Positions 48,276 through 57,836 of a stretch of 64,000 nt of DNA are shown one piece after another. Within the stretch, counting starts at the first letter, position 1; every line of letters starts with the position of its first letter. The position numbers and the translations under genes were made by a program. The stretch is from Zeus faber (Eukaryota > Chordata > Actinopteri > Zeiformes > Zeidae). The notes beneath the pieces are model-generated. The model worked only from the letters and a program-made list of their open reading frames with translations. It made no database searches and was not told the origin of the DNA. The stretch is from contig CAUIJY010000075.1 in assembly GCA_960531495.1 (NCBI GenBank), forward strand, positions 1,674,001-1,738,000, written 5' to 3'.

Positions 48276-48320
48276 TGTGAGAGAAAAATGATGATCAATG
48301 TTAATGAATGATATAATTCT
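48276..48320 (+). mobile_element. Start of an LTR resembling that of relic A
   Basis: TGTGAGAGAAAAATG then ATGATCAA matches the start of the LTR at 33768, with three extra bases in the latter. Similarity fades after about 45 bases. The preceding purine tract marks it as a 3' LTR. Either a truncated, diverged partner or a related family member. Confidence 0.5.
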
Positions 48321-48537
48321 ACCACCAAGTGATGTCTGAATGCTGAGGCATATGTTTGTTTGGTGACGCCCGACTCTTTCACAGGAGATCTTACATTCCT
48401 GTATATCACTGTCACGAAAGTTTTAGTCGTTATCTCAGTTTTTCTAGATCGTAAAAGGACCATTTGTGTAAACACTCAACGTATGCTTTCCCGGCACTGA
48501 AAGTGTTCTACGTTTTTCTTTGTTAAAAAATGTTCTC
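48321..48537. other. Spacer, nothing recognisable
   Basis: AT-rich, possibly a remainder of the LTR, but no TATA box or polyadenylation signal in register was seen. Confidence 0.4.
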
Positions 48538-48780
48538 AGCTATCACCTGTTCCGCTGATAGAAGTGACATCAATTGTTCCCATGACAGAACTGCTAGCGT
48601 CAAGCTCTGCTGCAACATCAGAAAACACTGTAGCACTCTCCATATCAGGATAATAAGGAGCAGCATCACTCTGACCTTTGACAAATGTTTGAGAGCGCTG
48701 CTATTCCTTCACAAGAACTGGCACATCACTGGCAGGTGTGGCTTTGAAGACACCTCCACAACGGTTGGTGCTGCCTTCCC
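48538..48780 (-). pseudogene. Exon-like relic, unknown protein
   Basis: On the minus strand a strong pyrimidine tract and AG (CTTGCTTTTTTTTAG) precede 48780. The frame then reads GEGSTNRCGGVFKATPASD, ...VPVLVKE, a TAG, then QRSQTFVKGQSDAAPYYPDM and ...DVAAELDASSSVMGTIDVT up to a TGA. Composition looks coding, and the interruption is a single in-frame stop. I do not recognise the protein. It lies downstream of the other minus-strand exon relics and may belong with them. Confidence 0.3.
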
Positions 48781-49179
48781 CTAAAAAAAAGCAAGAGAAT
48801 GGAATGCATGGACAAAATAAAACTAAAATGAAGTACTACTATCAAAAATGTCATTGAAAAAAGAAGAAAAACAACGAACAAAGCAAACCTGCTCCGTTCC
48901 CAGTGTCCTCTTGGAGGCAGTAGCTTTCTGCCAATGTCCCACCGTGGCTTTCCCATGTAAGCAAAGCAAAATTTTCTTGATATAAAATTGATATACAATT
49001 GTTGATATAAAAACAATATAAAATTCTCCACACTGGACAGCGCTAGAAAGATGCGATGGAACAAGTTGATAACGGGATGGATCATTCCGGCGACGCTACT
49101 GGTGTTGTGTCCACCTGTGAAATCATAGAGCAAAATGTCGATTTAAGACAATGTCTTGACAAAAGGCCAACTAAAAGCA

Positions 49180-49218
49180 CTAACTACTAAACTAAACTAA
49201 ACTAAACTACTAACTAAA
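49180..49218. repeat. (ACTAA)n simple repeat
   Basis: Imperfect tandem CTAAA/ACTAA units. Confidence 0.7.
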
Positions 49219-49359
49219 AAGAGAATAAAAAAACCAACAAACTGCAGAAAATCTCCTGGATACAAAACAATAGAGGACGGTTGAGGGGAGCCGACAGCAG
49301 AATCAACTGTAGCCCGGAGCGCTCACTGGTAAGTTGTTCAGTTAATTAAAGTGTGTTAG

Positions 49360-49361
<2 letters not shown>

Positions 49362-49393
<32 letters not shown>
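49362..49393. repeat. (TG)n microsatellite
   Basis: An uninterrupted run of TG dinucleotides, about 16 units. Confidence 0.9.
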
Positions 49394-49395
<2 letters not shown>

Positions 49396-49496
49396 ATGTC
49401 CATATGTTTCATAACAAACATATTAAAATTGTTTAATGAAAATCGGTACACTTTGAGTGAATATCAGAGACTATCACAGTTTCCAGAGGGTCTTAC

Positions 49497-49697
49497 CCCA
49501 ACAATAACAGTGTGCAACCGATTATCTTTCTGCCCCTTCCAACCAGTCTCCACTCAAAAGGGTTAGGTGAAGGATGAGGCACGATGAGCTCTCCCTTCAC
49601 AACCACTTTTGGAGAGAATGTTGGAAGTGACCTGCCGGGAGAAACCTTTGACTTTCGTGCTGTTGGCGGCGCTGTTGTCTCCAGTTGGCGATAAGCA
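49497..49697 (-). pseudogene. Exon-like relic ending at a GTAAGA donor
   Basis: The minus strand gives about 66 open codons: AAYRQLETTAPPTARKSK, SPGRSLPTFSPKVVVKGEL, IVPHPSPNPFEWRLVGRGRK. It runs up to a GTAAGA donor-like sequence at 49496. The Pro/Lys-rich composition looks coding. I cannot name the family, and no ATG is visible. Confidence 0.3.
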
Positions 49698-50139
49698 GCA
49701 TTTCACAGCAATGTCACAGGGCCATGGTTTCACAACATAGCAAAGTTATTCATAAAATAGCCATCACGTGACATGACAACAAATTGTACAATTGTACTTA
49801 CACCATCTCTGCTTCACAGCTCTGGGTGGTTCAATGGGAAGTGGTTGGCTGCAGAAAAGTACTTGATGCCTTAAAACAACGATTAGGACGAATAGAAATA
49901 TGCATACATAGATGTCAACTTTGTTCATTAGAAATATTTATTGAATTGGTTTGTCTAAAAATATATACTCCGTTATACATTTAACTGTACTAAAATTAAA
50001 ATATGCTTCCCATGCATGCCGCCACAGGATGGTATTCCTCACGGAGCAAATAGTCAGACGCGGAAGGAAGTCCAGGACAAACACCTATACAAACACACAA
50101 AAAAAAAAAGGTGTTTATTACAGTACATTTGTTTTCAAA

Positions 50140-50620
50140 ATGTAAAATATGTTCTGCAGAGCTCACAAAGCAAAAGTATTAATAGTACCAATACTACCAA
50201 AAATGTACTAAACATGAAGCGTAGCTTTGGCCAGCGACTGCAGACACTGACCAGGAGGCTGCGAAAGTCTACTGCTGCCTCGTCGATGGTCCTGCTGGCC
50301 GTCAAGTCGCTGCTAGGGGCTACAACACAAACTGCGTCAGGTCTCCGAGACAAAAAAGCATTCAGTACCTCGGTCCCCTGGCATCTTCACAAATCCATCC
50401 ACAATGCTCCGTAGATGGGAGTCACCAACAAGAAGTACAAACTAGAAACATAGAAAGTCTTTTTTTTTCATGAAAATCACAACTTTTGTCTTCAAGTATT
50501 GTTCATAAATAATCAAACAAAAATACCTTCTTATCTGGAGACTCTGCTGTAATGACCAGCTTGTGGCTTCGTCCAGTCACGGTGGAAATTGGCTACAGGC
50601 GCACTTTCTGGTGATCACCT
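50140..50620 (-). pseudogene. SGNH/GDSL-like protein relic, two exons
   Basis: On the minus strand an upstream exon reads VTGRSHKLVITAESPDKK and ends at 50527 with a GTATTT donor. After about 85 bases, CTATGTTTCTAG is an acceptor, and the frame continues in phase from 50441 as [26 protein letters not shown] has the form of the block I motif of SGNH esterase-like proteins, and I recall multi-copy teleost genes with a VGDSHLRAIVDGF core. The reading frame then breaks and resumes as [18 protein letters not shown] and [20 protein letters not shown]. The break looks like a deletion with a frameshift. Probably a decayed copy of a multi-copy fish gene or an element-borne gene. Confidence 0.45.
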
Positions 50621-50945
50621 GTTTCTTAACAGACAAAAACCCAAAATAAATACTACTGACTTTCCACAAGGCTTCTAAAAGTGTTGAGGCACAATAGATA
50701 AATAAGAACAGCACAAGACACTAATTCGACAATAACATTTTGAAATGGCTCCATAACTTAGAAACTGATCATTTTCTAGAACAAGTGTACTGCAATTTAA
50801 AGCATCCAAAAACCTTACTGCTGGCTGTAAAGGTGAAACTATTTTTTCTATTGATTGGTCTATAGACCATCATATCGGTTAGTCAATTAACTCTACAAGT
50901 ACCAGCAGAATGTAGAGAAATAGCTGTTGCTTGAATGTTATTCTC

Positions 50946-51008
50946 CCTTGTAAGTCGCTTTGGATAAAAGCATCTGCTTAATGACTAAATGTAAATGTAA
51001 ATGTAAAT
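50946..51008 (+). mobile_element. Fish SINE/LINE 3' tail
   Basis: CTTGTAAGTCGCTTTGGATA, AAAGCATCTGCTTAATGA and then tandem ATGTAA units. This is the shared 3' tail of common fish SINEs and their partner L2-type LINE. The head is not recognisable. Confidence 0.75.
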
Positions 51009-51887
51009 AACAAGAATATAAACAATTAACAAAATGCGGACAAATAATAGACAGGAATACGAAGGTACGCCCCCCATTGCATGCTGGGGTTTTCACGTGG
51101 CATACCCCATGCTAACGCGTCCTTGTGTCTCGTAAAACGTTGAGTGTTGAGTACATAAATCACGGATCATTTTTTGATGATACAAAAACTACTTTAAAAA
51201 ATGATAACCCTCAAAAAGATTTTAGACCTGAATTTTTGAGCCTCATGGGAACCCCACCTGACTTTTTGATTACACAGGGGACCCACCATGTTATGGTCTA
51301 TTGACATGCAAACTTTGACACTGAACACTTTTTTTAATCAATAGGTCAGATTCTGATTGAAAAATATAAACCTTCCAAAAGTACAATTATTAATTTGAAA
51401 GGATATACAACCAATTTAAGAAATCAGGCCTCAGGCCAACACCACTTAAACATATCAAAAATTGGAAAGTAAAGATTATTTTTCTACCTAGGCACGCTGT
51501 AAGTAAATGTAGTAAATTTGAGCATATTATGCAGATCATTTTCGACTTAAATACCGGTTCATCAATTGATTTCCAGATAAGTATGACAAATACCACATAT
51601 ACTTTAAAAGAGAGCACAGAATCAATTGTTATTGAATTTGATGGTTTTGACAGTATAATATTTTCTTCCAAACTTAATCGAACGGGGAATAAACCTACAC
51701 CCACTGTACAAAAGGTAGATAAAAAATTACAATTATTTATTATAAAATAAAAAGGAGCAGATGGCACAAGAAAACAAACAAGGGCTCACACAGGGCTTAG
51801 TAAGTCTCCTGATATGCTTTGTAACAAAGAAAAAGTGCAATGTATTCACGCGGGGGAAGAGTAGTATGGTGGTAAACCCTGACCTTT
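51009..51887. other. AT-rich spacer, no gene supported
   Basis: Frames on both strands near 51390-51767 overlap each other and show no domain. No repeat ends noticed. Confidence 0.5.
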
Positions 51888-52349
51888 GGCCTTTGCCTGC
51901 ACCTAACTATCCATTTTCAATTAATCTGCTGATAAAAACCTACCCTACGGTGGTCGGCAGGAAAACTCACTGCAAATAGACAAAACACAAGCAAATTCAG
52001 AAAACATCATCATCAATTTGACAACACAGGCAAGAGATGCAAAACAATGGAAACATTTGCACAGAAACAAACTTAAAAGCAATTCACCACGGACACTTCA
52101 TTTGGGGAATATATCAGATATGATACACAAACATTTCTTGATGTTTTTATTTTAAGTTTGTTCCTTCGTGAACTTTTCCATTGTGTTGTTGCCTGTGTTG
52201 TCAAATTGATGATGACATTTTCTAAATTTGCTTGCGTTTTGTCTATTTACATGTATTTTCTTTAGTTGTAGAGTTTTCCCGTTGGCCACCGTAGAGTCAG
52301 TTGTTATCAGCAGATGAATTGACTTGCGGCCTTTGACTGCACCTAACTA
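51888..52349. mobile_element. Foldback element between 22-bp direct repeats
   Basis: Long inverted arms run from 51918 (CAATTAATCTGCTGAT) inward to about 52090, and from about 52150 outward to 52321 (ATCAGCAGATGAATTG). The inner arm GACAACACAGGCAA is mirrored by TTGCCTGTGTTGTC. Arms are imperfect, with several mismatches and small indels. Direct repeats GGCCTTTG(C/A)CTGCACCTAACTA flank the arms at 51888-51909 and 52328-52349 with one mismatch. The core, about 404 bp, has no coding capacity. It looks like a non-autonomous foldback/MITE-type DNA element. Confidence 0.7.
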
Positions 52350-52528
52350 CTAATTATCAATGTTTTCGCCTGATAAAATCAATAACTAGTTGAACTCCAG
52401 TGTATACCTGGGTACTCAGGATGCCAACGAACAACACAAACATCATCAAAAATGAAGTTGCATCAAATGAACCAACATTTTTGAGCAACGTGAACCAACA
52501 TGTTTGAGCAAATGCTTTAACAACTCTA

Positions 52529-52752
52529 TTAATAAATTCTTCTCGCACTTTCGCATTGGATGGCAGTGATACGATTTTTTACATAGTACTTCAATGCAGT
52601 CCAGCTTCGCTGGTTTAGAGCTTCAGGTGAAGCTCTAATACATGCATCACACTCAGTCCTTCCCGGCACTTTACCACTTTCAATGAAAGCCTTCAGGTTC
52701 TTTTCCACCGCATGGACCTCCTCAGGTAACCACCTCCTTCTCTCAGAGATTT
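52529..52752 (-). pseudogene. Terminal exon encoding a Trp-rich SANT/Myb-like domain
   Basis: On the minus strand TATTTCTATCTTAG is an acceptor before 52752. The exon then reads ISERRRWLPEEVHAVEKNL, KAFIESGKVPGRTECDACIR, ASPEALNQRSWTALKYYVKN and ends ITAIQCESARRIY at a TAA (52531-52529). The spaced Trp residues, EEV and the C-x2-C pair resemble a SANT/Myb-like domain found at the C-terminus of uncharacterised multi-copy fish proteins, by memory. The frame is intact over 74 codons. Upstream exons were not found in the window. Confidence 0.4.
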
Positions 52753-53559
52753 CTAAGATAGAAATAGAAATGTAAAAGGACAAATACAATTAGGAGTGTA
52801 GACCAGGTCTTTCAATCGCTGTATCTTTTGGTTACTCTATTCTCAATTCAGAATCAGAAATGGAAAAAATGGGGTATGAGTGGTTTTCAAATTTTGCTTT
52901 TTTGGAGATACAAAAATCAAAATTGAAAAATTATTTTTCCATTTCATGACCAAAGGATGAGTGAAATTTAAAATCAGGTTTGACTTTCATTTTTTTTTTA
53001 TTTCAATAGGAAAAAATAAAATCACAACAACATCATACAACAACATACACACCGATCAGCCACAACATTAGAACCAGTTACAACTATTTAGGACTCCAAA
53101 ATTCAGTGGTACATTTCTCATGCTGCTAAATCACCTCCATACAGCAATGTGTATGAACCAGCAAAATGGGATGCTGTGATTGTTCCAGATGTCCCACATG
53201 ATCGCGACTTTATAAATGTTATCTTTTACTGTTTATCCTTAAAGTCAGGCACTGCCCGAGGATAACAGATATCATTGCAGAAAATATTCTATTTCAGCAG
53301 GCAACCACTTGTACAGCCGGCCCACCCAAATGACAGAGAGCACATATTGCTTTCATAAGTTAAAAAACAAAAAAACAAAACGCACAGCACAAACACAGTA
53401 AATATGAAAAAAAAATCGATAAGCCACGAACAACGTGCACACACGATGTAGGTCGCCCGCTGACTGACGCCGACGCGCCAACTACAAATTTCCACGGTCG
53501 TATCTTGGAGCAGTCAGTCGTAAGACGATGCTAATTTTCGCGACTATCGTATCTTGGAT
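52753..53559. other. AT-rich spacer with a dispersed-repeat motif
   Basis: No gene. CCGATCAGCCACAACATTAG at 53051-53070 is close to a motif I have seen in dispersed fish repeats (GATCAGCCATAACATTA), so a repeat fragment is likely near 53045-53250. A short A run occurs near 53407-53414. Confidence 0.4.
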
Positions 53560-53600
53560 TAGTAAGTAGATGCAGTCATAAGTCGAGGTACCATTGTACC
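53560..53600 (-). mobile_element. Single terminal repeat-like end of a DNA element
   Basis: CATAAGTCGAGGTACCATTG reverse-complements to a CAATGGTACCTCGACTTATG end, in the style of a vertebrate DNA-transposon terminal repeat (hAT- or Tigger-like, from memory). The partner end was not found. Confidence 0.3.
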
Positions 53601-54420
53601 TTCAAATAAAGTCTAAACTGGCAAAAAACAGTCCGGACTCTCTCAGCACGCTTTGGTGGAGAACCGATCAAGTGAAACTTAGCTAGCGGGTCCGTCTGTC
53701 TGTTTGAAAACCGTCTCTCTCTCACAGTACCGTCTCCCTGCACCAACACACAGTAAACTAAATCTAAATGCTAGTTAACACTCCACTCCAACACACATTT
53801 AACTAAAGCTAGATACTGTGCATGTTAAAAACGGCTTTATAAAATAAAACAAAGTCATTAACTTTTGCATGCATAATCTCTCCGTGTTATATCGTGTTAT
53901 AACACAAAACTGCTAGCATTTAACAGCAAAAACGTGTAACAATTGAAAAGTTAACTTTCTAAAACATTTTTTTTTCGTGCACTTACTCTATATCCATTTT
54001 ATTGCCCCCGTTCTTCTTCTGCTGTTTCAATATTGGGCACAGTCACGGCATGAGGAGATAGGGTAAATATAGTGTGCTTCTCTCAGACGTTCTCCTCCCG
54101 CAATGCGGAAGCTTCTCCAAAAAATTACTCCATCCAAATAAATTATTTTAATATATTTTAATAATGCATTCCCAAAATTATTATTACATCATGCTAATGT
54201 GATCGTACAAAATATACCATTAAGATATTAAAAAAAACGTCTATAATGACGCATTTTGATAACCAAATTATTATTTATTATTATGAATACGTGGATTATT
54301 CTTTGTAAAGAAGAACGATTGGGCATTAATTTAATGAGATTAAGTTTATCGCTGTTCGGCATAATTATTAAAATTACTACTATTCATTGTAGGATAAGAT
54401 AGTAATCTTTATTAATGAGG
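53601..54420. other. AT-rich spacer, nothing recognisable
   Basis: Short AT-rich sequence with no reading frame, splice signal or repeat structure I can support. Confidence 0.5.
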
Positions 54421-54673
54421 GCATCAGACTCCCTGGACTCCTGCCGAAACGCTGACGGAGGGAGAGCGAGGGGTAACGCAGGTAGCCGAGCTCGCTAATG
54501 ATCCTTCCCCGTAAACACCCCGTGGAGGTGATTTAGCTACGTCGCCTTCAGCCGTGCGCCACATTTCCCGGCCCCGCTCCTTGTAAAGCTCTGAGTCTGC
54601 CTACCCCCACCACCCGACTCCACTACCGCCGCCAAGCTTGCACGTCAATGCCGGGCTTCGTCATCGTCGACAG
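54421..54673 (+). promoter_or_regulatory. GC-rich block with a possible orphan first exon
   Basis: GC- and CpG-rich compared with the surrounding AT-rich DNA. At 54648 an ATG opens MPGFVIVD and after 26 bases meets CGACAG|GTGAAC, a good splice donor. The Kozak context is weak (T at -3). It has the shape of a 5' UTR plus short first coding exon, but no following exon was seen. Chance is a real alternative. Confidence 0.25.
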
Positions 54674-55242
54674 GTGAACCCAACTTGGCCCCTGTAACCC
54701 GTGAGATTGTTCCGCCACACACACACTTTGTTTATCCCCCCTATTATAAAAAAAAAACAACACAACGGGCCGTGTCGGCCAGGGGATGTGTGCAGCGGTG
54801 GACTCTGGCCACACACAGAAGCAGGATGGCAAGCTCCCTGCTAAAGGGGGGGGGGGGGGGGGGGGGTCAGAAGGACCCTGGATGGCAGGGGAGCTCGGAG
54901 GGTGGGGGCAAACGAGCGTCCGCCCGCTGAACGTTGACAGCCTTTAGCAGCAGAACAACTGCACGGCAGCTCTGCTGGGACACGAGGAGCTGCTGGAGAG
55001 CTACTGGAGAGCTGAAGGCTGCGGCATGAGAGGAATTCATAACACAAGGCGGCTTCAGCTGTGTTGATATGACTTGCATCATTGTGTGTGTGTGTATGTG
55101 TGCCGGGACGGTTTGTTATGTGAATGTGTGTGGTGGGAGAGGATATACACAGTGCTGTGAGTGCGTATGGGTAGTACGTAGTCCTGTTTAAACCACAGTG
55201 TATAGGTTAACATGACTGTGTGTGTATACATACTGGATGTAC
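54674..55242. other. GC-rich spacer with a poly(G) run and TG repeats
   Basis: An uninterrupted G run of about 21 bases (54846-54866), then CTGCTGG/GAGAGCT-rich sequence and TGTGTG tracts near 55084-55130. No gene supported. Confidence 0.55.
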
Positions 55243-55620
55243 TGTCACGACCAGAACAGGGAGGAACCCAAACGCACGACACAGGGACACGGGAGGCAGG
55301 CAAATAATAAAGTGATGTTTATTAACCGGGACGGTGGAGCTGGCCGGGGGGACCTGGTCGGGGGGGATGGAGCAGGGCAGGACAGGGACGATGATGACCA
55401 GGAGATGGGGTCCAGGATCCGGGTGGAGAGACGGGGAACCAGGCTGGGTGGAGAGTCCTGGTCGACCAGCGGAGACAGACAGGTGAAGGGAAGGCGAGAC
55501 AACAAGACATAAACTAGGAACTTGGAACTTGGAACTGGGAACTAGGAACTAGGAAGGGAGCCAATCGCTGACGCGGCTGACGCGGCTGACGCGGCGATGC
55601 AACTCGGGGAAAGCTAGTTG
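55243..55620 (-). mobile_element. 3' LTR sequence of the gypsy element
   Basis: Matches the first 370 or so plus-strand bases of the 5' LTR, with about five substitutions and a few indels. Carries GCTGACGCG three times, absent from its partner. The shared outer end and target duplication show that the right insertion end is preserved. Confidence 0.85.
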
Positions 55621-55623
55621 CTA

Positions 55624-56065
55624 ACCTCCCGTTAATTAGGGCCTGGAAGACCGCTGGGGCATTTGACAGCCCAAAGGGCATAACAAGGTACTCAAAGTGA
55701 CCGAGCGGGGTGTTAAAGGCAGTCTTCCACTCGTCCCCTTTGCGGATGCGGACCAGGTGGTAAGCGTTGCGGAGGTCCAGCTTGGAAAAGTGGGTGGCCC
55801 CCTGGATGGGGACGAAGACTGAATCCATCAGGGGCAAGGGGTACTTGTCTTTGATCGTGATATCGTTCAGTCCCCTGAAATCGACGCAAGGACGGAGGGT
55901 CTTGTCCTTCTCCGCAACAAAGAAGAACCCTGCGCCTAGCGGAGAAAACGAGGGACGAGTAATCCTGGCAGCGAGAGAGTCGCGGATGTGAGTCTCCATG
56001 GCCTCCTGTTCAGACCGGGAGACGTTATACAGGCGACTGCAGGGGAGGGGGGCGCCTGGCAGGAG
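55624..56065 (-). pseudogene. Ty3/gypsy reverse transcriptase stretch
   Basis: Reads [80 protein letters not shown] and [20 protein letters not shown]. This is the N-terminal half of a gypsy RT. It lies next to LTR sequence, unlike in a whole element. Confidence 0.85.
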
Positions 56066-56164
56066 GTTGATTGCGCAGTCATAGGGGCGATGACGTGGTA
56101 AGGAGCGGCCGGAGCGTAGCCCTACCGAGGAGTCGCCCTCTCGTGGCCGGACCGGGCAGGTGGC

Positions 56165-57111
56165 TCAGAGGTGTCCCAGCCGACCGCAATACAGAGAGGC
56201 ACCGGTCTGTAGGCGGCGTGCTCGCTCCTCTGGGTAGATCCGGGAGCGACCAAGCTGCATTGGCTCGGCATCGGAGAGAGTCGGGGGACTTGTGCGGCGC
56301 CCAAGAGTAGCGGGCGCTGGAGACTGGGGCGTGGCCGCCCAGGCGGGAGGCACGGACTGGAGGCTCGCCCCCTCCCTCTCGCGATGGCGCTCCCGTAGCC
56401 GGTTGTCCAGGCGGATTGAGGTCTCCACTAGTTGGTCCAGGTCCGTGGGCTCGTCCCGCCGTGCCAGCTCGTCCCGCAACTCGTCGTTCAGGGCACGCTG
56501 GAACACGTCCTGCAGGGCTCCGTCATTCCAGCCGCTTTCCGCGGCTAGAGTCCGGAACTCGACGACGAGGGAGGCGACGCTACGGGAACCCTGGCGGAGG
56601 GAGAGGAGTCTTCTGGCGGCCTCCTTGCCGCAAACTGGGTGGTCGAAGACTCTCCTCATTTCGCGGGTAAACAGATCGTAGGAGAGACTCACGGGACCCC
56701 CCTGACTCCAAACCGCGGAACCCCAGCCGAGAGCCGCCCCTCTCAGGCAGGAGATGAGGAACGCGATGTGGGCACTATCGGAGTCGTACGACGACAGCCG
56801 CTGTTGGAAAACCACCGCGCACTGCACAAGGAAGGCGCGGCAGGTGCCGAAATCGCCGTCGTAAGGCGCTGGAGCCGGAACGTGGGGCTCAGGGGGAACG
56901 AGAGAGGCGCTGGGAGCCCTGGTGGGGGAAGGAGGGCAGGTCGGAGGAGCAGGGGAGGCCACGGGGGCCGGAGGGCCCTGCAGGCTGCTGACGGCCGCAG
57001 AGATGGTCCGGAGGTGTTCCGCGATGTCCCGGAGGACCCGGTCATGTTGCCCAAGCAACACTCCCCTGTCCCGGAGTGCGCGGCGGAGCCCTTCTGTGTC
57101 GGCTGGGTCCA
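56165..57111 (-). pseudogene. Ty3/gypsy gag
   Basis: Starts MDPADTEGLRRALRDRG just after the LTR. It continues with a Pro-rich linker, the Gag core (CRAFLVQCAVVFQQRL, CLRGAALGWGSAVW, LFTREMRRVFDHPV, VASLVVEFRTLAAESGWND) and ends at a partial zinc knuckle, LYCGRLGHL. This is the retrotransposon-Gag type related to the PEG10/RTL genes of mammals. Part of a broken element. Confidence 0.85.
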
Positions 57112-57133
57112 TGTTTTCCTGGCCAGACCGTAC

Positions 57134-57636
57134 TGTCACGACCCGAACAGGGAGGAACCCAAACGCACGACACAGGGACACGGGAGGCAGGCAAGGGATG
57201 TTTATTAACTGGGACGGTGGAGCTGGCCGGGGGGACCTGGTCGGGAGGGGATGGAGCAGGGCAGGGCAGGGACGATGATGACCAGGAGATGGGGTCCAGG
57301 ATCCGGGTGGAGAGACGGGGAACCAGGCTGGGTGGAGAGTCCTGGTCGACAAGCGGAGACAGACAGGTGAAGGGAAGGCGAGACAACAAGACATAAACTA
57401 GGAACTTGGAACTGGGAACTGGGAACTAGGAACTAGGAACTAGGAACTAGGAAGGGAGCCAATCGCGATGCAACTCGGGGAAAGCTAGTTGACGGTCTGG
57501 CAAGGAATGGCTAGGAAGCTGGGGCTAAATACAGTGCGGGTAATTGATCCCAGGTGTGTGCAATTGGGTCTGAGTAGGGAGCTGCAGATGGGGCAAGGGC
57601 GGCCTCTAGTGGCGCTGGGAGGCCGTGGGCCTAACA
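57134..57636 (-). mobile_element. 5' LTR of the gypsy element
   Basis: 503 bp, TGTTAGGCCC...GGTCGTGACA on the minus strand. An AATAAACATC polyadenylation signal lies near 57200. The LTR holds a minisatellite of GGAACTAG-like units whose copy number differs from that of the partner LTR. Confidence 0.85.
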
Positions 57637-57660
57637 TGTACGGGTACATTTATTCCTGTG

Positions 57661-57663
<3 letters not shown>

Positions 57664-57699
<36 letters not shown>
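57664..57699. repeat. (TG)n microsatellite
   Basis: About 17 uninterrupted TG units, followed by a degenerate TG-rich tail to about 57780. Confidence 0.9.
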
Positions 57700-57836
57700 A
57701 TGTACGCATGTGTGTGTGGGTGTTGGGAGGATTGGTCATGTGAATGTGTGTGGGGTGGGAGGGGAGAGATGCAAGTGTGTATGGCATTTAATCCATAGGA
57801 CAAATGATTTTTTAAAAGTGACTAGTACTCATTTTT

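Larger units (their letters stand above)
55243..57636 (-). mobile_element. Short, broken Ty3/gypsy LTR retrotransposon
   Basis: On the minus strand, parts in order are 5' LTR (57636-57134), gag (about 57111-56165), an RT stretch (about 56065-55624) and 3' LTR sequence (to 55243). TGTAC occurs on both sides (55238-55242 and 57637-57641), a clean 5-bp target duplication. At about 2.4 kb it is far below the usual 5-6 kb, so much of pol is missing. The LTR parts that can be compared look about 98 percent identical, so the insertion is fairly young. Confidence 0.88.

Noticed and set aside
54623-54832. 69-codon minus-strand frame in the GC-rich block
   Set aside because: No domain or ATG context; GC-rich DNA tends to be open by chance.
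56071-57396. Plus-strand frames across the gypsy gag and LTR
   Set aside because: Reverse-strand shadows of gag and of GC-rich LTR sequence.
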